Assembly (NCBI RefSeq): GCF_007904085.1
Contig: NZ_CP042326.1
Coordinates: 2,356,001 to 2,420,000 of the forward strand
Origin: Euhalothece natronophila Z-M001
GTDB lineage: Bacteria; Cyanobacteriota; Cyanobacteriia; Cyanobacteriales; Rubidibacteraceae
DNA length: 64,000 nucleotides
Reading direction: 5' to 3'
Position numbers and translations under genes: made by a program. Positions 9,005-18,391 of this stretch are shown here, piece after piece. Each line of letters opens with the position of its first letter. The first letter of the stretch is position 1. The notes below the pieces were generated by a model. That model made no database searches. It was not told where the DNA came from and saw only the letters and a list, made by a program, of their open reading frames with translations.

Positions 9005-9823
9005 ATGCGCGTTCTCAAAAACGTTCCCTTTTATCGTTGGTATGCCTTTATTCTTCCCAGTTTAGATGCTGTAACCTTTTTAGGGTGGGGCATTTTACTA
9101 TTAGGCTATTGGCTCAGTGGTGAAATCAGATTACTGATTCATCCTAATTACGTTTGGTTAGTGATTTTAACTGGTTTTATTTTATTATTTGCAGGGATTG
9201 CGAAAAGTATAGAACTGTATAAAGAACGCAACAATATTTATTTTAATAATCGTAAAAAAGTTGTTCAGCATATTACCCTTTTACCCTCAGGATGGAGTAC
9301 AGGTTTTCTTTTAATTACGTTAATTTTAGCCACATTTATTCCACCAAAAGTGTTAGATAGTGACGTTGCGTTACAAAGAGGAATCCGAGAAACCCTACCT
9401 TTAACCCAGACTCAACCTGAACCCTTTCGAGTGAATGTGCAACCTGAAGATCGTTCTTTAATTGATTGGGTAAAAACCCTAAATTCTTATCCAGAACCAG
9501 AGGCATACAGGGGAGATGCTGTCGATGTTAAGGGATTTGTTATTAAAATGAATGAACTCGATGATAATTATTTCTTATTAGCTAAATTCATTATTACTTG
9601 TTGCGCTCTTGATGCTTATCCCATTGCAATTCCTGTTAAAATTGATGGCAACAACGAAGCATACAAAGAAGATAGCTGGCTGGAAATTCAAGGAGAAATG
9701 ACAACTGAAATGCTGCCATTAGAAGGAATGCAATATAAAGAGGGAACTCTTAATCGCCAACTCGTCATTAAAGCAGAAAGTATTACTGAAATTCCGACAC
9801 CTGATAATCCCTATGGCTACTAA
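9005..9823 (+). CDS. TIGR03943-like (DUF1980) membrane protein
   Basis: This is a 272-residue protein with three hydrophobic segments in the first ~125 residues (around residues 14-34, 48-68 and 99-115) and a soluble C-terminal half. The C-terminal part, with GFVIKMNELDDNYFLLAKF and the short ITCCALDA motif, resembles the TIGR03943/DUF1980 family, often paired in other bacteria with a DUF318 permease; no such permease is seen here. Function is unknown. Its last 11 bases overlap the next gene, so the two are translationally coupled. Confidence 0.68.
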   Translation: MRVLKNVPFYRWYAFILPSLDAVTFLGWGILLLGYWLSGEIRLLIHPNYVWLVILTGFILLFAGIAKSIELYKERNNIYFNNRKKVVQHITLLPSGWSTGFLLITLILATFIPPKVLDSDVALQRGIRETLPLTQTQPEPFRVNVQPEDRSLIDWVKTLNSYPEPEAYRGDAVDVKGFVIKMNELDDNYFLLAKFIITCCALDAYPIAIPVKIDGNNEAYKEDSWLEIQGEMTTEMLPLEGMQYKEGTLNRQLVIKAESITEIPTPDNPYGY

Positions 9824-11291
9824 GTCTCATTTCAGCCCAATTGATCGGGTTGCCGTTATTGTCATTATTCTATTAGGCATTTTTGTAACCTTTTTAGTCA
9901 CTGCCGATAATGTTTGTGGAACCGATTGTTGGTTTAAAGTCAGCCCCAGTGTGCAACAATTTAACTGGGAAGAACGGGAAATTAATGCCAACGATCGCGC
10001 TTTTATTCTCACCTTTAGTCGTCCCATGGATCGGGCAAGTGTGGAAGAAAATTTAGAAATTGAGCCAGACTTATCAGGAAAAATTAGTTGGTCAGGGCGA
10101 CGTATGGCTTATACGTTAGATGAACCTGCCCCCTATGGGCGAGAGTATCAAATTAAAATTGAGGGCGCAAAAGAACGGTTAGGGAGTGAAATTCGTCCCT
10201 TTGATGAAATTGTCAGAACGCGCGATCGCGCCTTTGCTTATTTAGGGGTAGAAGGAGACGAAAAAGGACGCTTAATTGTCTATAATTTAACCCAACAAGA
10301 AAAAAGCATTCTCACCCCACCCGATTTAGTGGTTCATGAATTTGAAAGTTACCCAGAGCGCGATCGCATCCTTTTCACAGCCACTGATCAAGAAACTTGG
10401 GAAGAAGGAAAAATTGACCAACAACTTTATACCGTCACCACAGGACTAAATCAAAATCAGTCAGATAAAGAAGTTAAACGCATTTTAGATAACCAAGACT
10501 ACCGACTTCTAGACTTTGATCTCTCACCGAATGGCGAAAAAATCGTAGTCAGACGAGCCGAAAAAGAAAACCTCGGAGATGTCAGTTTATGGCTACTTGA
10601 AAATAATCAAGCTCCCAAAATGCTAGAAGAAACCACAGGTGGTCAATTCATGATTCCCCCTGATAGCGAAACCCTAGCCATCGCTCAAGATCAAGGTGTG
10701 GGACTAATTCCTTTAACAGACGACACAGAACCCTCTAACTTTCTTCCCCGATATGGTCAAGTAATCAGCTTTTCCCCTGATGGTAAAGCCGCTGCCATGG
10801 TCAACTTTAATACTCAAGACGCTGAAAAACAGTACATCCGTTCTCTCTACTTTGTTAATAATCGCGGCGTGGAAAAAAATCTCCTCGATACCGATGGCTC
10901 AATCCTTAGCTGTGAATTTAGTCCTAGAGGAACTCATTTATATTGCTTATTAACCGAACTGATGGAAGGAGAAGACTATCAAGAACAACCCTATCTAGTT
11001 AGTATCGACCTTGAAACTGAAGATGTTACCCCAATGATGACCCTTCCTGAATATCAAGATATTGAAATGAGTCTTTCTCCCGATGGGTTAGCTCTCCTCT
11101 TTGATCAAATTATCACTGTGAATAATCCAGAAAATCGTTCTTCAACCCTACGTAGTGACTCTGGAGAAACCATTATTGGTAGCAGTTTATGGTTATTAAT
11201 TCCAGGCTCGCCACTCACTGCAAGTTCTCATGATCACTCTCAACTAGAAGAATTGCCCATTGCTGGATTAGGGCCAAAATGGTTGCCGTGA
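9813..11291 (+). CDS. Membrane-anchored protein with Ig-like domain and PD40/TolB-type repeats
   Basis: This is a 492-residue protein with one N-terminal membrane segment (VAVIVIILLGIFVTFLV, residues ~13-30) and a large extracytoplasmic part. Residues ~50-130 contain SRPMDRASVEENLEIEP, which matches the bacterial Ig-like Big_5/SbsA type. The rest has repeated DLSPNGEKI / SFSPDGKA / SLSPDGLA motifs typical of PD40 beta-propeller blades. It overlaps the upstream TIGR03943-like gene by 11 bp. A role in envelope structure or sensing is possible but not shown. A lone Cys pair (CGTDC) after the membrane segment may form a disulfide. Confidence 0.7.
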   Translation: MATKSHFSPIDRVAVIVIILLGIFVTFLVTADNVCGTDCWFKVSPSVQQFNWEEREINANDRAFILTFSRPMDRASVEENLEIEPDLSGKISWSGRRMAYTLDEPAPYGREYQIKIEGAKERLGSEIRPFDEIVRTRDRAFAYLGVEGDEKGRLIVYNLTQQEKSILTPPDLVVHEFESYPERDRILFTATDQETWEEGKIDQQLYTVTTGLNQNQSDKEVKRILDNQDYRLLDFDLSPNGEKIVVRRAEKENLGDVSLWLLENNQAPKMLEETTGGQFMIPPDSETLAIAQDQGVGLIPLTDDTEPSNFLPRYGQVISFSPDGKAAAMVNFNTQDAEKQYIRSLYFVNNRGVEKNLLDTDGSILSCEFSPRGTHLYCLLTELMEGEDYQEQPYLVSIDLETEDVTPMMTLPEYQDIEMSLSPDGLALLFDQIITVNNPENRSSTLRSDSGETIIGSSLWLLIPGSPLTASSHDHSQLEELPIAGLGPKWLP

Positions 11292-11380
11292 CAACAGACG
11301 AACTGTCATCTTGGCTTTAGTAAAAAAATGTAACTTCACTTATCTTAAAAAATAGAACCTCCATATCTTGCGATGAACTC

Positions 11381-12085
11381 ATGTCCAATGCAAAAGTTTC
11401 CCCTTGGCTAAGTTGTCTGCTTTACCCTCTAGGCTGTTATTGGTTAATTCCTAGTTATTTTAGTAAATTAGACATTATTGGGCGTGAAAATATTCCTCGT
11501 ACTGCTCCACTGATTCTTGCTCCCACCCATCGCTCTCGTTGGGATGCCTTAATTGTTCCTTATACCGCAGGGCGTTGGAAAACAGGGCGAGACTTAAAGT
11601 ATATGGTCTCTGAAAATGAAACTTGGGGATTACAAGGATGGTTTATTCGTCGTATGGGAGGATTTCCTGTTAACCCCATTCACCCTAGCTTAAGCACCAT
11701 TCGCCAAAGTGTAGAAATCTTATCTCAGGGAGAAGTGTTAGTCATCTTCCCAGAAGGAAATATTTTTCGTCACCAACCGGTACAACCCTTAAAACCTGGG
11801 CTGGCTCGTATCGCATTACAAGCAGAGTCGCAACGCAAAGTAGCAGAAACGGTCAAAATTGTCCCCATGAGTATTCATTATTCTCAGGCTTATCCGCAGT
11901 GGGGAACGCAGGTAAAAGTAAAAGTGGGTTCTCCCCTTGACGTTTCAGAATATAAACAGGGTTCATCAAGAAAAAAGGCTGACCTTTTAACCAATGATCT
12001 TGAAGAAGCACTACGAGAGCTTTATGATCATGATCAGGAGTTGGTAAACCAGTGTTCTAATCATTCTTTACAGGAAAGTCATTGA
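11381..12085 (+). CDS. plsC: 1-acyl-sn-glycerol-3-phosphate acyltransferase family protein
   Basis: This is a PlsC-type acyltransferase of 234 residues, expected to add the second acyl chain to lysophosphatidic acid at the membrane. Motif I is HRSRWDAL (the HX4D catalytic pair, residues ~50-55). Motif III is VIFPEGNIFR near residue 126, and MSIHYSQAYP follows. The N-terminus has a hydrophobic stretch suited to membrane association. Cyanobacteria often carry several PlsC paralogues, so the exact acyl acceptor is uncertain. It stands alone and is followed by a gene-free region with two structured repeats. Confidence 0.86.
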   Translation: MSNAKVSPWLSCLLYPLGCYWLIPSYFSKLDIIGRENIPRTAPLILAPTHRSRWDALIVPYTAGRWKTGRDLKYMVSENETWGLQGWFIRRMGGFPVNPIHPSLSTIRQSVEILSQGEVLVIFPEGNIFRHQPVQPLKPGLARIALQAESQRKVAETVKIVPMSIHYSQAYPQWGTQVKVKVGSPLDVSEYKQGSSRKKADLLTNDLEEALRELYDHDQELVNQCSNHSLQESH

Positions 12086-12103
12086 TAACCTGTAAGTGAG
12101 CTA

Positions 12104-12133
12104 CTCCCGTTAAATCGAAGATTCTAACGGGAG
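12104..12133. repeat. Dispersed hairpin, copy 1
   Basis: A perfect 9-bp stem (CTCCCGTTA...TAACGGGAG) encloses AATCGAAGATT, which adds a short inner stem. The same architecture occurs at 12338, 36909 and 59571. No T-tract follows on either strand, so it is unlikely to be only a plsC terminator. Confidence 0.75.
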
Positions 12134-12337
12134 CTTCCTACCCAATCGGTTGCTTTTCTAATCGTAGGAAAAGAGAAGTCTTACACCAAGGCGATAGGCG
12201 AACAGCCCGGCTCCCGAGCTTTATAGATAATTGGATGGAAGAGAATCAAAAATTCTTTTATATCTTGGCTTGGTTTTCGCCGAAAAAAGTTCCCCATCCG
12301 AAACTTTTTCGATTATAGCACGACTGTTCTCATTCAT

Positions 12338-12368
12338 CTCACCGACAAATCAAAGATTCTGTCGGGAG
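12338..12368. repeat. Dispersed hairpin, copy 2
   Basis: The stem is CTC(A)CCGACA...TGTCGGGAG around the conserved AATCAAAGATT core. Compared with copy 1 the stem bases GTTA/TAAC are replaced by GACA/TGTC, so pairing is kept by compensating changes while the core is unchanged. Confidence 0.75.
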
Positions 12369-12513
12369 ACTTCTGAGAACGGATAGTTAAATTCAATCTC
12401 GTTGTTGTTTATTTTTGGTAAGCTAATAGGAGATAACAAATTATTAATTTCTGAATTAGGTATGCAAGGTAATCAATAATATTAAGAAAAAGTATAACCT
12501 TACTCTTGATATT

Positions 12514-13335
12514 ATGAAAATTACAGAAGAGACACCAACCCTTTTAAAACTAGAGAATAGCCACTTGATGCTGAGTTGGAAGCGAATGCAAGGAGTTATC
12601 CTTGGATTTATTTTTTTTGGAGCAGGCTTGTCCACAATTGCATTAGCGAGTAGCAGAACCAATTTAACTTGTTATCGCAATAATGAAGAGAATTGCGAAG
12701 TTAAGTCTTCTCACTTGTTTGGTTTTTTACAAGGAACTAATGATGAGATTCCACTAAATAAACTAGAAGGAGCCACGCTTGAAAGTCGCACCAGTAGAAG
12801 AAGTCGTAGAAGTGGTGGAAGTCGTAGAAGAAGAAGAACAAGCACCACTTATCGCGTTACCTTGATTACTAATAATGATGAGATTCCTCTGACAAATTCT
12901 TATAGCTCTGGTCAATCATCCAAAGAACGAAAAGTAAATGAAATCAATCAGTTTATTAATGATTCTAGTCAAAACTCTCTACACCTAACTCAAGGTGGTA
13001 ATTGGTTGGTTTCAGGCTTTGGAAGCCTTTTTATGTTAGCAGGAGGGGGAATTGGTTATGCAACGTGGAAAAGGAAGTTTCAGCTTCAGTGCCTATTTGA
13101 TCGAGATTCAGGACAAATGTATTTAAAGAAACAGAATCCTTCTTCTTCGGAAACAGAATCATGGGCAATTGAGGAAATTCAGGAAGCCGAAGTGGTTAGT
13201 AAAAATAGTAGCAAAAAGAAACAATATAAAGCGCAGTTAGTCCTCAAATCGGGTGAAAGCATTAAATTAGATGTATTTGGCTCACGGAGTCACAAAGAAA
13301 AAATAACTCAATCAATTAATGAGTTTCTTGGCTAA
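12514..13335 (+). CDS. Two-helix membrane protein with Ser/Arg-rich insert, function unknown
   Basis: I do not recognise this 273-residue protein. It has two membrane segments (around residues 26-46, GVILGFIFFGAGLSTIAL, and 166-186, WLVSGFGSLFMLAGGGIGYA). A ~120-residue loop between them contains a strongly basic serine/arginine tract (SRRSRRSGGSRRRRR, residues ~93-110). The C-terminal ~80 residues look like a small beta-rich, PH-like or bacterial photosynthesis-unrelated cytosolic domain. The basic tract could bind lipid head groups or nucleic acid; this is speculation. It is preceded by the repeat region and followed by another unknown membrane protein. Confidence 0.6.
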   Translation: MKITEETPTLLKLENSHLMLSWKRMQGVILGFIFFGAGLSTIALASSRTNLTCYRNNEENCEVKSSHLFGFLQGTNDEIPLNKLEGATLESRTSRRSRRSGGSRRRRRTSTTYRVTLITNNDEIPLTNSYSSGQSSKERKVNEINQFINDSSQNSLHLTQGGNWLVSGFGSLFMLAGGGIGYATWKRKFQLQCLFDRDSGQMYLKKQNPSSSETESWAIEEIQEAEVVSKNSSKKKQYKAQLVLKSGESIKLDVFGSRSHKEKITQSINEFLG

Positions 13336-13470
13336 TTTGATGTTTCAACAGTGTCATAATATTGATCGGATATTGCAAATTGTTGAACTTGTCTTCAGAT
13401 CTAAAACTGCAATCTGTAAATACCTATTTCTATTTTAGAAGTAGTCATTTCCTCGTGACCAAAATTTATT

Positions 13471-14022
13471 ATGACTAATTCGACAAAAGAACTTCCTGAG
13501 TCTGTCACTGAAGCTTTATCTAATAATGGTGATGATGATCAATCGTCTCAGCCTGATCCAGTAACTTTAGATTTAGCTTTAGAGGATGTGCGTCGTGTCA
13601 TTGAGCAGCAACATCAGCAAAGTCAACTCCTAACAACAAAACTTAATATTTTGTTTGCCGTCAATAGTGGGGGAATCCTCACTGCCCTTGCTATTTCTAA
13701 ACTGATACTAATTCCCAGTATCTTTAGTATTGCAGAGATGATCGGGTTTATGATTACATTTGGCTTACTTCTGAGCGCATTTTTACCGCGTCAAGTTGCA
13801 GTCACTCCTAATTTAGGAAATATCGAAGTGGTAGAACGTTACCTTAACCTCTCGAAAACCAACTATCAACTGCAAATGATTGTAAATCTAGTGGAGACTT
13901 ATAATGTAAATAGACAAAGATTAGATGATAAATCAAAATCATTAACCTATGCTGCTTATTCTACCTTTACGATTGTCGTGATTGTTACCTTTCACGTTTT
14001 TTCGCTGTATTATGGAACGTAA
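13471..14022 (+). CDS. Three-helix membrane protein, function unknown (weakly SLATT-like layout)
   Basis: This is a 183-residue protein with an acidic N-terminus, a short coiled-coil-like segment (residues ~33-50), a hydrophobic hairpin (residues ~55-105), an amphipathic stretch with VVERYLNLSKTNYQLQM, and a third membrane helix at the C-terminus. This two-plus-one helix layout is reminiscent of SLATT-type membrane effectors found in nucleotide-signalling defence systems, but no cyclase or sensor gene is adjacent, so no defence role is claimed. The start codon lies in an ATGACTAAT heptamer (Met-Thr-Asn-Ser). The small acidic gene downstream may be co-transcribed. Confidence 0.6.
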   Translation: MTNSTKELPESVTEALSNNGDDDQSSQPDPVTLDLALEDVRRVIEQQHQQSQLLTTKLNILFAVNSGGILTALAISKLILIPSIFSIAEMIGFMITFGLLLSAFLPRQVAVTPNLGNIEVVERYLNLSKTNYQLQMIVNLVETYNVNRQRLDDKSKSLTYAAYSTFTIVVIVTFHVFSLYYGT

Positions 14023-14038
14023 TAACCTCAGTTTAATT

Positions 14039-14254
14039 ATGAGTACCGACCCCAATCAAGACTCAAAAGAGAATCAAAAAAAAGAAATGAATCAGGAGGA
14101 AAATGAAGGAGTGAAATTGCCTGATCCTGATATGGAAAATGTTACCGTTTTAACTGATAATTTGCCTAATAATCCGATTTTACCTTGGCATCACTATGAT
14201 TCTCCTTGGGAAGAAGAAGAAACTGAGTCTGAGGACGATAATCAAGAAGAATAA
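14039..14254 (+). CDS. Small acidic protein, function unknown
   Basis: This is a 71-residue protein extremely rich in Asp, Glu and Asn and low in hydrophobic residues, probably disordered, except for a central NNPILPWHHYDSPWEEE segment. The ATG at 14039 is preferred; an in-frame upstream start would overlap the preceding membrane-protein gene. It starts 16 bp after that gene and ends ~24 bp before yjbQ, so all three may share a transcript. The Trp-Glu-rich end could be a docking peptide, but this is speculation. Confidence 0.55.
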   Translation: MSTDPNQDSKENQKKEMNQEENEGVKLPDPDMENVTVLTDNLPNNPILPWHHYDSPWEEEETESEDDNQEE

Positions 14255-14278
14255 GCATATTCAATAAATATAATTATT

Positions 14279-14698
14279 ATGAGTCATTATCAAGAAACCA
14301 TTACTGTTAAAACTAGTGGGAAGTGCTTACATAAAATTACTTCTAAAGTAGAATCAATTGTCGCCCAATCAGGGGTAGATAGAGGAATATGCCATGTTTT
14401 TATTCGTCATACCTCGGCAAGTTTAATTATTCAAGAAAATGCTGATCCCGAGGTTTTAACGGATCTCTCTAACTTTATGAAACAATTAGTTCCAGAGGAT
14501 AGCAGCCTCTATGTTCATAATGCTGAGGGGCCCGATGATATGCCAGCCCACATTCGCTCAGTTCTCACTAATACTTCGGAACAAATCCCCATTGATCGCG
14601 GACAATTACGATTAGGAACCTGGCAAGGAATTTATGTTTGGGAACATCGCGATCGCGCTCAAATGCGAGAAATTGTCATCCACATTAGCGGCGTGTAA
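14279..14698 (+). CDS. yjbQ: YjbQ/UPF0047 family protein
   Basis: This is a 139-residue protein of the UPF0047/YjbQ family. The conserved core ICHVFIRHTSASLIIQENAD carries the HTSASL motif, and the C-terminal LGTWQGIYVWEHRDRA is equally typical, with the His residues that bind metal in solved structures. Some members show weak thiamine phosphate synthase activity; the physiological role is unresolved. Length is normal and no membrane segments are seen. It precedes ftsH by about 60 bp on the same strand. Confidence 0.9.
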   Translation: MSHYQETITVKTSGKCLHKITSKVESIVAQSGVDRGICHVFIRHTSASLIIQENADPEVLTDLSNFMKQLVPEDSSLYVHNAEGPDDMPAHIRSVLTNTSEQIPIDRGQLRLGTWQGIYVWEHRDRAQMREIVIHISGV

Positions 14699-14756
14699 AT
14701 TACACTAGAAGCAAGGGACATCATTATTTCTAAAGACACTACTGGCAACCTCAAAA

Positions 14757-16655
14757 ATGAAAAAAATATTTGGCTCTAACCCACCTTTCAATCGCTTCTC
14801 CCGTTACTTACTTCCCGTTGCTACTGGTTGGATGGTTTTACAAAGTGCTTTTTTTGCCTCACCAACCCTAGCTAGAGACAATGGGGAAGAGCTAAGTTAT
14901 AGCCAATTCTTAGAAAAAATTGAGCGTGGAGAAGTGCGGGAAGTAGAAATTGATTCTCGCACCAACATTGCAGTTGTGGAATATGACGATGGGACTGGCA
15001 GCACAAACACCGAAGAAGTACAACTCTTTAGTGACCATAGTGACACAATTTCTCGGTTGCGCGAGCAAAATGTCCCTCTTGATATAGACACTTCTGGGGA
15101 TAATGCTCAAACCGTGGGAATTATTGCCAACGGCTTTCTCATTGTCTTACTAATAGGCGGATTAGCTTTAATTATCCGTCGCTCTGCTAAAAATTCAGGA
15201 CAAGCAATGAGTTTTGGCAAATCTCGCGCCCGTTATCAAGTAGAAGATCAAACAGGGGTAAGGTTTGATGATGTGGCTGGCATTGAGGAAGCTAAAGAAG
15301 AACTACAAGAAGTTGTAACCTTTCTCAAAGAAACCGAACGCTTTACCGCAGTTGGGGCGAAAATTCCTAAAGGTGTGTTACTGGTGGGGTCTCCAGGCAC
15401 AGGAAAAACCCTCCTTGCTAAAGCCGTTTCAGGAGAAGCTGGCGTTCCCTTCTATAGCATTTCTGGTTCAGAATTTGTGGAAATGTTTGTAGGGGTTGGG
15501 GCTTCTCGTGTCCGTGATCTCTTCAAAAAAGCCAAAGAAAATGCTCCTTGTTTAGTTTTTATTGATGAAATTGACGCTGTCGGGCGTAAACGCGGTGCTG
15601 GCGTTGGTGGTGGCAATGATGAACGCGAACAAACCCTGAACCAGTTGTTAACCGAAATGGACGGGTTTGAAGAAAATACAGGTATTATTGTCATTGCTGC
15701 TACAAACCGCGCGGATGTCCTTGATCCTGCTTTAATGCGTCCTGGGCGATTTGATCGGCAAGTGCGTGTAGATTTACCCAGCTATATTGGACGATTAGGG
15801 ATTTTAGAAGTTCATGCTCGCAATAAAAAATTAGCCCCAGAAGTCACTCTCGAATCTATTGCCCGAAAAACCCCTGGGCTATCAGGAGCCGATTTAGCCA
15901 ACCTGATGAATGAGGCAGCTATTTTAACAGCGCGACGATTCAAGCCGATGATTACGCTCGTAGAAATTGATGATGCCCTAGATCGCATTACCATTGGCTT
16001 AAGTTTAAATCCCCTGTTAGATAGCAAGAAAAAACGTCTCATTGCCTACCATGAAGTGGGACACGCCCTCCTAATGACGCTCTTAGAACATTCGGATCCG
16101 CTCAATAAAGTCACGATTATTCCACGCTCAGGGGGCGTTGGTGGCTTTGCTCAACAAAGTTTTGATGAAGAGATGGTGGATAGTGGCTTATACAGTCGAG
16201 CATGGCTTATGGATCGCATTACCATTACCCTCGGTGGACGTGCTGCAGAAATGGAGATTTTTGGCGATGCAGAAGTCACTGCAGGGGCAAGTAATGACCT
16301 GAAAGTGGTCTCCAATTTAGCCCGAGAAATGGTCACTCGTTATGGCATGTCAGATTTAGGGCCATTGGCTTTAGAAAGCGGTAACGATCAAGTGTTCTTA
16401 GGCGGTGGGGATATGTATAACCGCAATGAATATTCCGAGGAAGTTGCCTCTAAAATTGATGAACAAGTCCGCGCGATCGCGCTTCGAGGGTATGAACGAG
16501 CGCGACAAATTATTCGTGAACACCGAGACTTAATGGATCATATTGTGGATATTCTCCTTTATGAAGAAACCATTGAAGGGGACGAATTTCGCAAAATTGT
16601 CTCTCAATATACCCAACTTCCTGAAAAGCAATTGGCAAAAGCTGGTTCTAAATAA
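14757..16655 (+). CDS. ftsH: ATP-dependent zinc metalloprotease FtsH
   Basis: This is a membrane-anchored AAA+ protease of 632 residues that degrades damaged membrane proteins; in cyanobacteria FtsH complexes turn over photosystem II D1 and regulators. An N-terminal hydrophobic segment (~17-38) and a second helix (~120-138) bracket the lumenal domain. The Walker A is GSPGTGKT (Ser where Pro is common), the Walker B is [16 protein letters not shown], and the second region of homology is [20 protein letters not shown]. The zinc site is HEVGH (often HEAGH in other family members). Cyanobacteria have about four paralogues; which one this is cannot be decided here. Confidence 0.96.
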   Translation: MKKIFGSNPPFNRFSRYLLPVATGWMVLQSAFFASPTLARDNGEELSYSQFLEKIERGEVREVEIDSRTNIAVVEYDDGTGSTNTEEVQLFSDHSDTISRLREQNVPLDIDTSGDNAQTVGIIANGFLIVLLIGGLALIIRRSAKNSGQAMSFGKSRARYQVEDQTGVRFDDVAGIEEAKEELQEVVTFLKETERFTAVGAKIPKGVLLVGSPGTGKTLLAKAVSGEAGVPFYSISGSEFVEMFVGVGASRVRDLFKKAKENAPCLVFIDEIDAVGRKRGAGVGGGNDEREQTLNQLLTEMDGFEENTGIIVIAATNRADVLDPALMRPGRFDRQVRVDLPSYIGRLGILEVHARNKKLAPEVTLESIARKTPGLSGADLANLMNEAAILTARRFKPMITLVEIDDALDRITIGLSLNPLLDSKKKRLIAYHEVGHALLMTLLEHSDPLNKVTIIPRSGGVGGFAQQSFDEEMVDSGLYSRAWLMDRITITLGGRAAEMEIFGDAEVTAGASNDLKVVSNLAREMVTRYGMSDLGPLALESGNDQVFLGGGDMYNRNEYSEEVASKIDEQVRAIALRGYERARQIIREHRDLMDHIVDILLYEETIEGDEFRKIVSQYTQLPEKQLAKAGSK

Positions 16656-16743
16656 TCACCGTTGACAACGTAGCGATTAAGATACCATAGAAACGTAAAG
16701 AAACATAACAAACGTTAGCACTGAATAAAAGGAAAGGAAGCGC

Positions 16744-17106
16744 GTGTTTAGCCTATCTGGTTATGAATACTTGTTGGGATTTTTAATTATCTGTTCATTA
16801 ATCCCAGTCATTGCTTTAACCGCCGCCAAACTATTACGACCCAGTGGCGGTGGGCCCGAAACTTCCACCACTTATGAATCAGGAATGGAACCCATTGGCG
16901 GTGCGTGGATTCAATTTAATATCCGCTACTATATGTTTGCCCTTGTCTTCGTCATTTTCGACGTGGAAACCGTATTTTTATACCCTTGGGCAGTAGCATT
17001 CAACCAATTAGGGTTACTTGCCTTTATTGAAGCCCTAATTTTTATTGCCATTCTGGTGGTGGCATTAGTCTATGCATGGCGCAAAGGAGCATTAGAATGG
17101 TCATGA
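16744..17106 (+). CDS. ndhC: NAD(P)H-quinone oxidoreductase subunit 3 (NdhC)
   Basis: NdhC is a three-helix membrane subunit of the photosynthetic NDH-1 complex of thylakoids, which carries out cyclic electron flow and respiration. The 120-residue sequence contains [20 protein letters not shown], the conserved loop that contacts the quinone site, and [20 protein letters not shown]. Translation starts at GTG. It is the first gene of ndhC-ndhK-ndhJ and its TGA overlaps the ndhK ATG, showing translational coupling. Confidence 0.96.
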   Translation: MFSLSGYEYLLGFLIICSLIPVIALTAAKLLRPSGGGPETSTTYESGMEPIGGAWIQFNIRYYMFALVFVIFDVETVFLYPWAVAFNQLGLLAFIEALIFIAILVVALVYAWRKGALEWS

Positions 17107-17849
17107 ATTCTGAATCAACAATGAACCAAGGAACATTAGAAGAACAACAAAAAGAGAAAATTCTTAATCCTGCAACTCGTACAGGAATCACTCAAGATTT
17201 ATCAGAAAACGTTATTTTAACCACTGTGGATGATATTTACAACTGGTCGCGGCTATCAAGTTTGTGGCCAATGATGTATGGCACAGCTTGCTGCTTCATT
17301 GAATTTGCCGCGATGATTGGGTCAAGGTTTGACTTTGACCGCTTTGGATTATTACCCCGTAATAGCCCCCGTCAAGCAGATTTAATTATCACCTCAGGGA
17401 CAATTACCATGAAAATGGCTCCAGCGTTGGTACGCCTTTATGAGGAAATGCCTGCGCCTAAATATGTCATGGCTATGGGGGCTTGTACTATTACAGGGGG
17501 AATGTTTAGTGTGGATTCTCCCACGGCTGTGCGTGGTGTGGATAAGCTGATTCCAGTAGATGCTTATATCCCCGGTTGTCCGCCTCGCCCAGAAGCCATT
17601 ATGGATGCCATTGTTAAGTTACGGAAAAAAATTGCTAACGAGTCCATTCAAGAGCGTGCTGGTTCTCTTGAACAAACCCATCGCTATTACAGCATTCCCC
17701 ACAATATGAAAGTGGTTTCTCCCATCCATGATGGTAAGTATTTGAGTAAAGGAACTTGGGAAGCCCCTCCAAAAGAGTTGGCTGAGGCGATGCAGCCTGA
17801 AGTTTCCACAGCGCTCAGTGAATCTCAATCTCAGAAAGAGGAGGCTTAA
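17103..17849 (+). CDS. ndhK: NAD(P)H-quinone oxidoreductase subunit K (NdhK)
   Basis: NdhK carries the terminal [4Fe-4S] cluster N2 of NDH-1 on the cytosolic arm. Cluster ligands are visible in [24 protein letters not shown] and [14 protein letters not shown]. Conserved [18 protein letters not shown] precedes the first ligands. The ATG at 17103 overlaps the ndhC stop as ATGA; an ATG at 17097 two codons upstream is possible. Length of ~248 is normal. The gene ends one base before ndhJ starts, with a GAGGAGG ribosome site inside its last codons. Confidence 0.95.
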   Translation: MNSESTMNQGTLEEQQKEKILNPATRTGITQDLSENVILTTVDDIYNWSRLSSLWPMMYGTACCFIEFAAMIGSRFDFDRFGLLPRNSPRQADLIITSGTITMKMAPALVRLYEEMPAPKYVMAMGACTITGGMFSVDSPTAVRGVDKLIPVDAYIPGCPPRPEAIMDAIVKLRKKIANESIQERAGSLEQTHRYYSIPHNMKVVSPIHDGKYLSKGTWEAPPKELAEAMQPEVSTALSESQSQKEEA

Positions 17850-18380
17850 ATGGCAGAAGAAGAAAAAGAAACTCAAAATGAGCAAGAAGCGTCACAAATT
17901 GTGGAAGCAGGGGTTGTCTCTTCTTGGCTAACGGAGAATGGTTTGCAAAATCAGCCCTTAGCACGGGATCATCAGGGAATTGAAATGATTAGTGTTGAAC
18001 CTGATGCGCTACTTCCTGTGGCAACGGCTCTATATCAAAATGGCTTTAATTACCTGCAATGTCAGGGAGGCTATGATGCTGGTCCGGGAAAAGAATTGGT
18101 CAGCTTTTATCATTTAGCGAAAGTTTATGATGATGCTGACGCTACTGAGGAAGTTCGCATTAAGGTATTTTTACCCCGTGACAACCCTTCTGTGCCTTCA
18201 GTTTACTGGATTTGGAAAGCGGCAGACTGGCAAGAACGAGAAACTTACGATATGTATGGCATTGTGTTTGAAGGGCATCCTAACCTGAAACGTCTTTTAA
18301 TGAACGAAGACTGGGTGGGTTGGCCCCTGCGTAAGGATTATATCTCTCCTGAATTTTACGAAATTCAACACGCCTATTAA
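17850..18380 (+). CDS. ndhJ: NAD(P)H-quinone oxidoreductase subunit J (NdhJ)
   Basis: NdhJ is the 30-kDa-type subunit of the NDH-1 peripheral arm and is needed to assemble it with NdhK, NdhI and NdhH. The signature [20 protein letters not shown] and the C-terminal RRLL-type run followed by [15 protein letters not shown] match the family. Length is 176. It is the last gene of ndhC-ndhK-ndhJ and is followed by a hairpin that probably ends the transcript. Confidence 0.96.
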   Translation: MAEEEKETQNEQEASQIVEAGVVSSWLTENGLQNQPLARDHQGIEMISVEPDALLPVATALYQNGFNYLQCQGGYDAGPGKELVSFYHLAKVYDDADATEEVRIKVFLPRDNPSVPSVYWIWKAADWQERETYDMYGIVFEGHPNLKRLLMNEDWVGWPLRKDYISPEFYEIQHAY

Positions 18381-18391
18381 CTTGGAAAAAT

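Larger units (their letters stand above)
12086..12513. other. Gene-free region with two related hairpins; possible decayed IS200/IS605 or TnpB-RNA relic
   Basis: No credible gene is seen in these ~430 bases. The stretch holds two copies of the AATC-RAA-GATT hairpin in the same orientation, ~230 bp apart. An additional inverted repeat (TTCCTAC/GTAGGAA, ~12135-12175) lies beside the first copy. Read on the minus strand, the part leading into the first hairpin is arranged like the tnpB 3' end at 36927-36990, including a TATAAAG-CTCGGGAG stretch. This suggests, but does not prove, a remnant right end of a related element. Confidence 0.4.
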
